NCBI GenBank assembly: GCA_024231215.1 | Contig: JAAEQR010000072.1 | Location: 321,210 to 385,209 of the forward strand | Source: PVC group bacterium | GTDB taxonomy: Bacteria; Omnitrophota; Gorgyraeia; B26-G9 | DNA length: 64,000 bases | Reading direction: 5' to 3' | In this document: positions 17,555 through 25,607 of the stretch, in pieces | Numbering within the stretch: position 1 is the first letter of the stretch | Layout: every line of letters begins with the position of its first letter | Made by a program: the position numbers and the translations under genes | Notes under the pieces: generated by a model | The model's input: only the letters and a program-made list of their open reading frames with translations | Database searches by the model: none | What the model was told of the DNA's origin: nothing

Positions 17555-18502
17555 ATGGAAAAATATCGTAAAGTATCGATAGTAATTCCGATATATAATG
17601 AATCAGATAATTTGGTATTGCTTAATAAGCAGCTTATCGAGGTTTTGAATTCCCTGGAGATAGATTATGAGATTGTGTATGTTGATGATGGAAGCTGTGA
17701 TGGTAGTGGGGCAGTTCTTAAAAAGATACATAAAGACAGCAACCAGGTTAAAATAGTGTCTTTATCCAGAAATTTTGGGCAAACACAAGCAATTTCAGCG
17801 GGAATTGATAATTCAGACGGTGATGTTGTTATTGCTATGGATGCTGACTTGCAGAACGATCCGGCTGATATCCCACGCTTGCTTGAAAAGCTAGAAGAGG
17901 GATATGACGTGGTAAGTGGTTGGAGAAAAAACCGCAGAGATAGTTTTTGGTCACGTAAAGTACCGTCTTATTTGGCTAATCTGATATGTGGTTTATTTGT
18001 AAAGATAAAACTACATGATTTAGGATGTACTTTAAAGGCATATAGGAGGACTGTTTTAGAGCAGATTGAATTTTGTGGAGAGATTCATCGTATTTTACCG
18101 TTATATGCAATGATGCAAGGGGCTAAGATTACGGAAATTCCAGTCAAACATCACCCTCGTCAACATGGTGTTTCAAAATACGGCATGTCGAGGATATTTA
18201 AAGTAACCTTGGATATTTTGACGATGTTGTTTTTATGGAAGTTTGTGACAAAACCTATTTATATCTTTGGCGGGATAGGGATTGTTTTACTGGGGTGTTC
18301 ATCGTTAACTTTATTATTTATTATTCTTAGAAAAATTTTATGGGCAGGAGTATGGGTGAGTCCGCTGTTGTTTTTATTTGTAATTTTTTTAATAATTGGG
18401 ATTCAGTTTATTTTAATGGGTATTTTAGCGGAGTTAATTATTAGACTTTACTATGGGGCGAAGAGTCAGAAGAGATATAAAGTGAGAGAGGTGTTGTCCT
18501 GA
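17555..18502 (+). CDS. GT2 polyprenyl-phosphate glycosyltransferase with two C-terminal TM helices (ArnC/GtrB-like), 315 aa
   Basis: The protein begins with VSIVIPIYNESDNLVLL and has the DXD-type motif in MDADLQNDP, both classic for GT2. The C-terminal 80 residues hold two hydrophobic helices (about 230-255 and 265-300), and the basic tail LYYGAKSQKRYKVREV follows. This layout matches ArnC/GtrB-type enzymes that transfer a sugar from a nucleotide donor to polyprenyl phosphate. It would supply the GT39-like transferases further down the cluster. It starts 3 bp after the GT4 gene and its TGA overlaps the likely CTG start of the carbamoyltransferase. Confidence 0.9.
   Translation: MEKYRKVSIVIPIYNESDNLVLLNKQLIEVLNSLEIDYEIVYVDDGSCDGSGAVLKKIHKDSNQVKIVSLSRNFGQTQAISAGIDNSDGDVVIAMDADLQNDPADIPRLLEKLEEGYDVVSGWRKNRRDSFWSRKVPSYLANLICGLFVKIKLHDLGCTLKAYRRTVLEQIEFCGEIHRILPLYAMMQGAKITEIPVKHHPRQHGVSKYGMSRIFKVTLDILTMLFLWKFVTKPIYIFGGIGIVLLGCSSLTLLFIILRKILWAGVWVSPLLFLFVIFLIIGIQFILMGILAELIIRLYYGAKSQKRYKVREVLS
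18484..18491 (+). promoter_or_regulatory. Ribosome binding site supporting a CTG start at 18499
   Basis: GAGAGAGG lies 7 nt upstream of CTG 18499-18501. The CTG overlaps the preceding TGA (CTGA), the same geometry as the ATGA junctions elsewhere in the cluster. An in-frame TAA at 18478-18480 limits any start to 18481 or later. Confidence 0.6.
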
Positions 18503-20190
18503 ATATTTTAGGTGTTTGTGACAGTCAGGATGCTGGAGCTGTTTTTGTCAGCAATCAGGGGCAGAATATTACGGCAGTTAACGAGGAGCGGTTATCCAGG
18601 ATAAAATTATGCGGAGGTTTTCCGTTAAAGTCTATTGAAAGTGTTTTGCACTCAAAAGAGAGTAGTCCGAAAGATGTGGATGTTGTAGTATTGGCTTCTC
18701 ATATGACTCCGTCATTTATATTACGTAATTTTCGAAATGCTCACGCAAAACTGCGTAATAAGAACAGTCAATTTAGTTTTTTACTTTCTTTGTACACTTT
18801 ATATCAAACCATAGCTCGTAAGAGTATATTTTTAGAAAAAATAGAGCGTTATTGGTCCTGTCGATATCTGAAAAGAAGATTAAAGGGAATGGGGATAGAT
18901 AGTAAGGTTGTAATTATTGAGCATCATATGGCACATGCCTATGGGGCATATAGCACCTCCGGATTTGAGCAAGCTTTGGTTATTACTATAGATGGATTAG
19001 GAGATAGTTTGTCATTTACTGTGAGTCTGGGGAAAGCTGGAAAAATAACCCGGATCTTTGCCCAAAATGCATTCAATGATATAACACTGTATTATTCTCG
19101 TCTTACTGAAACTCTAGGATTTACTCCAATACAAGATGAAGGCAAGGTAATGGGCTTGGCCGGATATACGGATGAATATAGTTGTTTATCTGAGGCTCAA
19201 AAGCTTCTTCAGATTAAAGAGGGACGTTTTCGAACTAATAATTTTTTCTTTTCGGCGAACAGAGATAAACGTTTATATGAACGTCTAAAGAAACGACCGC
19301 GTGAAGAAGTTGCTGCTTCATTTCAGGCTTATTTAGAAGGGGAAATAGAGAAATTGGTTCGTTGTTGGATCAAGAAAACCAATATGCATAATATTTGTCT
19401 GAGCGGTGGTTTTTTTGCCAATATAAAAGTTTCACAGAAAATAGCGGCAATGGAGGAAGTGGATGATATTTATGTTTATCCGCATATGGGGGATGGAGGG
19501 TTGGCTTTGGGTGCTGTGTTTGCGTATATGCAGCCTAAACCGTTTAAATTAGAAAATATTTTTTTTGGTCCTAGTTATTCAAACGAATATATAAGGAAAA
19601 TACTTCAAAAACATAATGTTGAATATGAGTTTGTTGAAGATATAGAAAAACGTGTTGGGGAAATCTTAAGTGAGGGTAAAATTGTAGCTCGTTTTTGCGG
19701 TAAGATGGAGTATGGTCCCCGGGCATTAGGGAATCGTTCTATTCTTTGTTCGGCAATAATTCCAAAAATATGTAAAGAATTAAATAAAAAGTTAGGGCGG
19801 GATATGTTTATGCCTTTTGCCCCAGCAATATTACATGAGTATAGAGATGAGTGTTGTGTCGGAGTTAGAAAGGCTGAATATTCAGCGCAGTTTATGAATA
19901 TTAGTTTTGCTTGTACCCAATACTTTAAAAATACTTGTCCGGCGGTAGTTCATAAAGATGGAACAACTAGACCTCAGTTTGTTTTAAAACATAATAACAA
20001 CGGGTTTTATCGGATTATTGATGAGTATAGAAAGATTACAGGTGTTCCTGCGGTGATTAATACAAGCTTTAATGTCCATGAAGAACCGATTGTATGTACG
20101 CCTCAAGAAGCTTTATATGCATTTAGAAAAGCTAAGCTGAATTTTTTAGCTATAAGCAATTTTTTAATTAAAGGAGTCAAGTATGTCTAG
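18499..20190 (+). CDS. NodU/CmcH-family carbamoyltransferase, 563 aa, likely CTG start
   Basis: These enzymes use carbamoyl phosphate and ATP to O-carbamoylate sugars or antibiotics. The N-terminal TsaD-like domain has HHMAHAYGAYSTSGF, a metal-binding His motif, followed by ITIDGLGDS and GKVMGLAGY. The C-terminal domain has MEYGPRALGNRSIL and NTSFNVHEEPIV. The first ordinary start in frame is TTG at 18646, which would delete the family's N-terminal strand. From CTG 18499 the frame reads NILGVCDSQDAGAVFV then AVNEERLSR, the expected family start, and restores normal length. No ATG, GTG or TTG lies between the upstream in-frame stop and 18646. Context predicts carbamoylation of a sugar in the exported glycan. 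Confidence 0.87.
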   Translation: MNILGVCDSQDAGAVFVSNQGQNITAVNEERLSRIKLCGGFPLKSIESVLHSKESSPKDVDVVVLASHMTPSFILRNFRNAHAKLRNKNSQFSFLLSLYTLYQTIARKSIFLEKIERYWSCRYLKRRLKGMGIDSKVVIIEHHMAHAYGAYSTSGFEQALVITIDGLGDSLSFTVSLGKAGKITRIFAQNAFNDITLYYSRLTETLGFTPIQDEGKVMGLAGYTDEYSCLSEAQKLLQIKEGRFRTNNFFFSANRDKRLYERLKKRPREEVAASFQAYLEGEIEKLVRCWIKKTNMHNICLSGGFFANIKVSQKIAAMEEVDDIYVYPHMGDGGLALGAVFAYMQPKPFKLENIFFGPSYSNEYIRKILQKHNVEYEFVEDIEKRVGEILSEGKIVARFCGKMEYGPRALGNRSILCSAIIPKICKELNKKLGRDMFMPFAPAILHEYRDECCVGVRKAEYSAQFMNISFACTQYFKNTCPAVVHKDGTTRPQFVLKHNNNGFYRIIDEYRKITGVPAVINTSFNVHEEPIVCTPQEALYAFRKAKLNFLAISNFLIKGVKYV

Positions 20191-20908
20191 AGAAGATATT
20201 GAAATTCAAGAAGAAAACGATGAGTATATTGAAATTAAGTCTTGGCAGGCAGTCTTGATTTTAATTATTACATTTATTTTTATTATTTGGATTTTTTATC
20301 CATATGCTAAATCATTGCCGATGTTTCGAAGAGGTCCCACACCTACTATGCAAGAGCAGGTAGCTTCCGGTTTGAAAAAAAATTATTTTTCAAAGGGCAA
20401 TAACATTAAAAATGGAGATTTTTCAAACGGGCTTAAACATTGGGTTACCAGTGACGGGGGAGGAGTTTTTAGTAAGTCTAGAAGTAATGTTTTCCTTGAT
20501 AAAAAAGTATTTAAATCGCCTCCTTGCAGTATGAAAATAGAGTCAATTGTTCCGGCAAATCGTTATTATTATTCTAAAGTAGCAAATAAGAAGATAATTC
20601 ATAATCCGTATGGTATAGAAGATTTTTCTAGTTGGTTGGGAGTACTGCCTGGCTCAATTGTTACTGTTTCTTTGTGGTACAAAGGAGATGTACCGGTTTT
20701 ATATTTGCAACAACTGACAAAAACAGGGCAATGGGTAACCTCTGAAGTAGTTTCAGGCTTGGCTACTGATGAATGGAAGAAGCTTGAACTGAAAAAGAAG
20801 CTTCAGGACAACGTATGCGCGATAGCAATTGAAATAACCCTGAATAAGCATGAGGGTATGCCGTCTCCGGTTGTCTGGATTGATGATGTAATGGTAACAG
20901 TAGAATAA
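20183..20908 (+). CDS. Membrane-anchored jelly-roll (carbohydrate-binding-like) protein, 241 aa
   Basis: A polar, acidic N-terminus of about 20 residues is followed by one transmembrane helix (about 23-43), then a soluble C-terminal domain from about 75 to the end. This domain starts with NGDFSNGLKHWVTSDGG and ends with VVWIDDVMVTVE, the start and end signature of CBM4/9-like jelly-roll domains. The topology predicts a cytoplasmic N-terminus and a periplasmic binding domain. AAAGGAG lies 6-12 nt upstream of the ATG, which sits inside the last codons of the carbamoyltransferase (8-bp overlap). It may hold glycan near the membrane assembly site. There is no catalytic motif. Confidence 0.65.
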   Translation: MSREDIEIQEENDEYIEIKSWQAVLILIITFIFIIWIFYPYAKSLPMFRRGPTPTMQEQVASGLKKNYFSKGNNIKNGDFSNGLKHWVTSDGGGVFSKSRSNVFLDKKVFKSPPCSMKIESIVPANRYYYSKVANKKIIHNPYGIEDFSSWLGVLPGSIVTVSLWYKGDVPVLYLQQLTKTGQWVTSEVVSGLATDEWKKLELKKKLQDNVCAIAIEITLNKHEGMPSPVVWIDDVMVTVE

Positions 20909-20920
20909 AAAAGAAAAAGG

Positions 20921-22600
20921 ATGATAATCGATATATTAAAAAAGAACCGACAAAATGGTTTTTTATTTCTTTTAGTGTTACTGCTATTTTTCCATGGCGC
21001 GAGTAATTTAGGATATTTATTAAATAATCCGTTGCCTGAAGGTAAAGATAGTTATGCCCATATAACTGCATTTTTAAATTTTTCTCAAATAATTTTTAAT
21101 GGGGCTGAAAACCCGTTTTATATTTCAGGCAAAAGCTTGATTTATAATCTTGTTTTTGTCAGTTTTGATTATCCACCGTTTTTTTACTTTATAGCGTTTT
21201 TGATAAATTTCTTTCTAGGGAATATTTGGTTAAACGCAGCTTTATTTACATCGACTTTGTTTTTCATGCTTTTGCTTGTCTCAGTGTACAAGATAGGCAG
21301 TGAATTTGATAGGGCAACAGGTCTTTTGGCTGTATTTATTTGCTCGGTTTATCCGATTGTTTTCTCTTCATCACGTCATTTTAGCCTGGAACTGTCTTTG
21401 GCAGGAATGGTAAGTGCCGGGGTATGGATATTATTAAAAACAGATTTTTTTAAACGTCGCAATATCTCTTGTTTGCTGGGTGTTATTTTAGGACTGGGGA
21501 TACTGACGAAACAAACATTTATTTTATATATAGCAGGTCCGTTGGCTATAGTTATGGGAATTGCTTGGACCAATTCCAGGCGAGAAAAAGAATGGGTGTC
21601 GATCAATAATATGGCAATTTGTTTGCTTACTGCAGTAGCAATAGGCAGTGTGTTTTATTTTAATAAGAATATTTATAGCAGTGCGATAGCAAGAGCTGGG
21701 TTTATTGGGGCGGTAGAGAATAATAATATTATTTCTTTATCTCATTTGACCTATTATCCTCGTGTGTGGTTTCAGACTATGGGGATTTTCTTTTTGTCGC
21801 TTTTTGTTTTCTCCTTGTTTCTTCTAAGAGGGATAAAGAAGCATCTTATTTATTTACTGCTATTTTGGTTTTTTGTTCCCATGGTATTTTTATCTTTTTT
21901 TGTGCTTAAATATTCAGAATATACGATTGCATATTTGCCGGCCCAGGCATTAATTACCGCCGTGGGGATTAGAAATATTAAAAATAGATATTTTAACAGA
22001 GTCCTGATTTCTTTGATAGTAATAATAGGTTTATATACGTATGGAAATATTACATATGGTAATGGTAAAATCTTTACATCACAATATTATCCGGAATCTG
22101 TTATTGCTTCGTCTTCAGAAAATAGTATATCTGAAGGTGATTTATTTGAATTATTAGGCAGTAGTTATAATCGAGTAGGGATATTTTATGATAAAAAACA
22201 ACCGTTTGCTCCGGCATATATTTTGCGCGGAATATTTAGTCAAAGTAATAAAAAGGGGCAGTTTGTAGATATTCTTTTTTCTCCTTCAGTATTTTTTAAT
22301 AGTATTGAAGAATTTGATTATTTGATATATGTGTCTGATAGTCAGAATAAGTGGCCTGAAGAGAAGCAATTGAGACGATTTGTTGAAGATATTAATAAGA
22401 ATAGACATAGTCAGATTAAAATAAAGCACGATTTAGCCAGCGATCTTATGTGTAAAGATAAAGATCTTTATCTTTCGGAACATCTTTTTAAGAAGCTTAT
22501 TGGGTTTAATAGGCGGAGGCTCTTTAAACATAGAGTGAAACTTTATGATAAGTCAAATGATTGCGTGGAATATGTGAATATCTATCAGAGGGAAAGATAA
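20921..22600 (+). CDS. Polytopic GT39/ArnT-like glycosyltransferase, 559 aa
   Basis: The protein has about ten to twelve hydrophobic helices up to residue 370, then a soluble C-terminal region of about 190 residues. The first periplasmic loop carries an acidic residue in PEGKDSYAHI (D43), where GT-C enzymes of the PMT/ArnT group place their catalytic Asp. GT-C enzymes take a sugar from a polyprenyl-phosphate donor and transfer it on the periplasmic side. The gene follows the jelly-roll protein by 12 bp and its TAA overlaps the next ATG (TAATG). Assignment rests on topology and loop position rather than on a diagnostic motif. Confidence 0.72.
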   Translation: MIIDILKKNRQNGFLFLLVLLLFFHGASNLGYLLNNPLPEGKDSYAHITAFLNFSQIIFNGAENPFYISGKSLIYNLVFVSFDYPPFFYFIAFLINFFLGNIWLNAALFTSTLFFMLLLVSVYKIGSEFDRATGLLAVFICSVYPIVFSSSRHFSLELSLAGMVSAGVWILLKTDFFKRRNISCLLGVILGLGILTKQTFILYIAGPLAIVMGIAWTNSRREKEWVSINNMAICLLTAVAIGSVFYFNKNIYSSAIARAGFIGAVENNNIISLSHLTYYPRVWFQTMGIFFLSLFVFSLFLLRGIKKHLIYLLLFWFFVPMVFLSFFVLKYSEYTIAYLPAQALITAVGIRNIKNRYFNRVLISLIVIIGLYTYGNITYGNGKIFTSQYYPESVIASSSENSISEGDLFELLGSSYNRVGIFYDKKQPFAPAYILRGIFSQSNKKGQFVDILFSPSVFFNSIEEFDYLIYVSDSQNKWPEEKQLRRFVEDINKNRHSQIKIKHDLASDLMCKDKDLYLSEHLFKKLIGFNRRRLFKHRVKLYDKSNDCVEYVNIYQRER

Positions 22601-23670
22601 TGTTAGCGGAGATTCATTCTCAGATTAATAATCTTATTACTTTTCGCAGATTGTTTTCTGTTTCACAATTGGCAAATAAAGTATTTAATGCTCCGATAAC
22701 AGTTAATTTATTGATTACTTCACAGTGTAATTTGCGATGCAAGCTTTGTTCAACTAAGGATGCGTTGAGCAACGGAGAAAATGATTTAACAAAGGATCAA
22801 TTGTCTGGATTCATTAAAACCATGCGGGATTATAGGCCGGTGATTTTTATTGGAGGGGGAGAGCCTTTTATGCGCCGGGACATTTTTGAGATAATTGAGG
22901 AGATTAAACAATGCGGGTTAAGGTACGGGATAGTGACTAATAGTACAATACTTGACCAGGCGAAAATATCAAAATTACTTAAGGATATTCCTCCGGAAGT
23001 GCTTATTTTTTCAAGTTATGGCGGTAGGGAAGATTTGCATGAAGGAGTTACCGGGTTGCCCGGATCTTTTTCTAAACTTTGCAAAAATATTGGGTATGCA
23101 TTAAAGGAACGCAAAAAAACAAAAGTCATTTTAAACTGTGTAATTAATGAGCAGAATTATGCAAGTCTCGAAGAAAGTGTGTTACTGGGGAAGCGATTGG
23201 GAGTTGACCAGGTGCGTTTTGAACATCTTGTTTTTCTTACGGATAATGAGTATAAAAGGCATACTGAGTTTTGTAAGGATAAATTTTTGGACAACGAAGG
23301 GGAAATGACAACAAGTATTCAAAACCTGGATAATAGAGAGATGGGTGATGTGCTTGGGAAAATCATTCCGGAACTTCAGAAAAAATATCGTAGTTTTGTG
23401 CTGTTTAAACCATATTTAAATAATAAGGAACTTAGTCAATGGTATAACAGTGGTTTTAGGAATCATCGTAAGTGTTTATTTATTCAGAATTGCATTTTTA
23501 TTAAACATAATGGAGATGTTGTTCCGTGCCAATTTTTTTCCGATTATGTACTGGGGAATATAAATAACGATAATTTAATTGACTTATGGCGGGGGCAGAA
23601 GCGCAGAGCCTTTAATCAGATATTAAAAAACGGTCTTTTACCCGGTTGTACGAGGTGTTGCAAGCTATGA
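22600..23670 (+). CDS. Radical SAM/SPASM-type protein, 356 aa
   Basis: The radical SAM cluster motif CxxxCxxC is at C43, C47 and C50 in LLITSQCNLRCKLC. GGGEPFMRRDIFEI and TNST follow as in the family. The C-terminal part has CLFIQNCIFIKHNGDVVPCQF and a final GCTRCC, consistent with a SPASM or twitch domain binding one or two extra FeS clusters. The ATG at 22600 is chosen because it overlaps the previous stop as TAATG and follows GAGGGAAAG. The alternative TTG at 22561 adds 13 residues without a good ribosome binding site. Its stop overlaps the methyltransferase start (ATGA). The substrate is unknown. Confidence 0.85.
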   Translation: MLAEIHSQINNLITFRRLFSVSQLANKVFNAPITVNLLITSQCNLRCKLCSTKDALSNGENDLTKDQLSGFIKTMRDYRPVIFIGGGEPFMRRDIFEIIEEIKQCGLRYGIVTNSTILDQAKISKLLKDIPPEVLIFSSYGGREDLHEGVTGLPGSFSKLCKNIGYALKERKKTKVILNCVINEQNYASLEESVLLGKRLGVDQVRFEHLVFLTDNEYKRHTEFCKDKFLDNEGEMTTSIQNLDNREMGDVLGKIIPELQKKYRSFVLFKPYLNNKELSQWYNSGFRNHRKCLFIQNCIFIKHNGDVVPCQFFSDYVLGNINNDNLIDLWRGQKRRAFNQILKNGLLPGCTRCCKL

Positions 23671-24209
23671 AACGTATATATAACCGATTAAGAGAGATAT
23701 ATTTAGACAATTTAGATCCAGCTGGATGTTCTAAAGTCCTGGATATCGGGTGTGGGAGTAGAGGTAACTTTTTAAATTTGCCGGAACAGCTTTATGTAGG
23801 GATTGATCGCAATGCAAAGTTGATACGGATCTTGAAAAGTAAAGTTCGGGGGGAATATATTTGTATGAATGCTGAAAAACTTAATTTCCCAGATAATTAT
23901 TTTGATTATATTATTTCGACAAGTTTTTTTCATCATATCGGAAATGAGCATTGCCAGCAAGTTTGCCAGAGGATGGTCAAGTCGTTAAAAAAAGGAGGCA
24001 AAGTAATAATTGCAGATGGCGTTTATCCTGATTCACAGTTTAATCTTCCGGGTAGAATTATACGTTTTCTTGATCGAGGTAGGTATGTGAAAGATAAAGA
24101 GGGGTTTAAAAATATTTTTTTAAAAGAGTTTGAAATTCAAAAAGAGTATTATTTTTTAGATAGAATATTTGCATATAGTATTGTTGTACTTAAGCCTAGG
24201 GGTATATAG
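23667..24209 (+). CDS. Class I SAM-dependent methyltransferase, 180 aa
   Basis: The Rossmann-fold methyltransferase motif I is VLDIGCGSRGNFL near residue 28, followed by an acidic residue in GIDRN and the post-motif NFPDNYFDYIISTSFFHHI typical of UbiE/Methyltransf_11 proteins. A KKGGKVIIADG strand follows. The ATG at 23667 overlaps the preceding TGA (ATGA) and has GAGGTG 9-15 nt upstream; a TTG at 23646 would add only seven residues. It may methylate a sugar hydroxyl or a lipid head group. It is shorter than many relatives, with a reduced C-terminus. Confidence 0.85.
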   Translation: MKRIYNRLREIYLDNLDPAGCSKVLDIGCGSRGNFLNLPEQLYVGIDRNAKLIRILKSKVRGEYICMNAEKLNFPDNYFDYIISTSFFHHIGNEHCQQVCQRMVKSLKKGGKVIIADGVYPDSQFNLPGRIIRFLDRGRYVKDKEGFKNIFLKEFEIQKEYYFLDRIFAYSIVVLKPRGI

Positions 24210-25607
24210 ATGAAAAATAGTGATAAAAAATTAATTTTTATGATTATCATTATTTGTGCAGTGTTTTTGAGGTTGTTATCATTATTTGTTTCGGATAATT
24301 TTCATGGAATAGCTGCGGGGAAAATATTAGAAGCGCAGAGGTTGCTGGAGCATCCTGATCGGCTGTATGCCTGGGTAGTGCCGGCCCACGGACCTATACA
24401 CATGTATCTGATTGCATTTGTGTTGAAGATATCTGGAGATGTCTTTATGTCCCCACGATTGATAAGTTTGTTTTTTGGTATATCGTTGCTATTTGTTTAT
24501 TACGATTTTTTAAGATTGTCTTTTGACGATAATATTGCGATTGTGGGAATGTTTATGCTGGCATTTTTCCCGTTACATATTATGCATAGTGTCTTATCGA
24601 CTGCCGGAACAATGTTTCTCTTTTTTATTTTTGCTGGTTTGTCATTTTTCATAAAGTATCAAAATGACAAACGCTTAAATTATATTATTTTCTCGGCAAT
24701 ACTATTTAGTATTGCCAGTATGTGTCGTTTTGAGGGAGGACTCTATATTGCGATTGTCGCATTTTTATTATTTGGACGATGGAGAGACTTTTTTTGTTTT
24801 ATCGGGGTAGCATCTATTTTTCCCTTGATATGGATGTATTGTAATCATCTTTATAGCGGTGACTTCATGTATTTTTTAAATAATAGCGATGTTGTTGTTA
24901 AAATGGGGTTTTCTAAAGCAGCTACTTATGGGAAAGAGATTCATTTTTTTGACAGGATAGTGTATTGGCCTTTACAAATTGTTTCTTATTTTGGCTGGCC
25001 GGTTTTTTTTCTGGGATTTGCCGGGTTTATTTTGCATGGATTTCGTAGGGGGAACAGGAAAGTTGCTTGGTTATTTATAATGATATTGACATTTTTCATC
25101 TTAAAAACAATAGGAAAAGAGCTTGCATTACAACCGCGTTACGGCTTGACTTTATCATTATTATTTATTCCTTATGCAGTTATGGGATTTTTTTACATCT
25201 TAAGGAAAATTCAGGTCAAGGCTAAAAGTAGGGTGTTGGGATTAATTTTTGTATTATATATAATATTTAGAAGTACTTATGTCCTTGCGTTAATTCTTCC
25301 TCATACTCCGGCTTGGGTCAAACAAACAGGGGCATTTTTGAAAAAAAATGTTAAACCAGGAGAATTAGTTTATATAAAAACAAATGATGACAATTCCCGG
25401 GAACCGTTGAAGCTTTATTCTCAACTAGAACTGAACAACTTTATTGATTATGATATCTTCTTGAGGGATTCGTTTAATTTGAGGGATTTGCAATATATTG
25501 TTTTTATTGGGGATGGAAAGTTGTCAAAATATAAAGATGTTTTTTCTGAGCAAAACTGTACTATATATGAGGTTGATTTTAAGGGAATGCAGGAAAATGA
25601 AAATTAA
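24210..25607 (+). CDS. Polytopic GT39/ArnT-like glycosyltransferase, paralogue 1, 465 aa
   Basis: About ten transmembrane helices are followed by a short soluble C-terminal region. The first periplasmic loop reads FVSDNFHGIAAGK, with the GT-C-type acidic D29 preceded by a conserved Arg (R21). Another loop holds VPAHGPIHMYL, and SPRLISLFFG follows. It is paralogous to the genes at 25597 and 28330, which share DNF/DDFxG, the P..H.P.H loop and the RLISLFFG helix start. It begins immediately after the methyltransferase stop, and its last 11 bp overlap the next gene. GT-C activity with a polyprenyl-phosphate sugar donor is the family expectation. Confidence 0.75.
   Translation: MKNSDKKLIFMIIIICAVFLRLLSLFVSDNFHGIAAGKILEAQRLLEHPDRLYAWVVPAHGPIHMYLIAFVLKISGDVFMSPRLISLFFGISLLFVYYDFLRLSFDDNIAIVGMFMLAFFPLHIMHSVLSTAGTMFLFFIFAGLSFFIKYQNDKRLNYIIFSAILFSIASMCRFEGGLYIAIVAFLLFGRWRDFFCFIGVASIFPLIWMYCNHLYSGDFMYFLNNSDVVVKMGFSKAATYGKEIHFFDRIVYWPLQIVSYFGWPVFFLGFAGFILHGFRRGNRKVAWLFIMILTFFILKTIGKELALQPRYGLTLSLLFIPYAVMGFFYILRKIQVKAKSRVLGLIFVLYIIFRSTYVLALILPHTPAWVKQTGAFLKKNVKPGELVYIKTNDDNSREPLKLYSQLELNNFIDYDIFLRDSFNLRDLQYIVFIGDGKLSKYKDVFSEQNCTIYEVDFKGMQENEN
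24459..24480 (+). repeat. 22-bp direct repeat, copy 1 (paralogous GT39 genes)
   Basis: This stretch is identical to 25858-25879 in the following paralogous gene, in the same frame and coding for the end of LISLFFG. It marks the most conserved part of a tandem duplication. Confidence 0.7.

Noticed and set aside
22561-22599. TTG start of the radical SAM gene upstream of 22600
   Set aside because: It lies inside the previous gene, adds 13 non-conserved residues and lacks a ribosome binding site; ATG 22600 has GAGGGAAAG and TAATG coupling.
25498-25596. Upstream TTG start of the second GT39-like paralogue
   Set aside because: It would add 33 residues read from the overlapping 3' end of the previous gene; paralogue alignment begins near ATG 25597.
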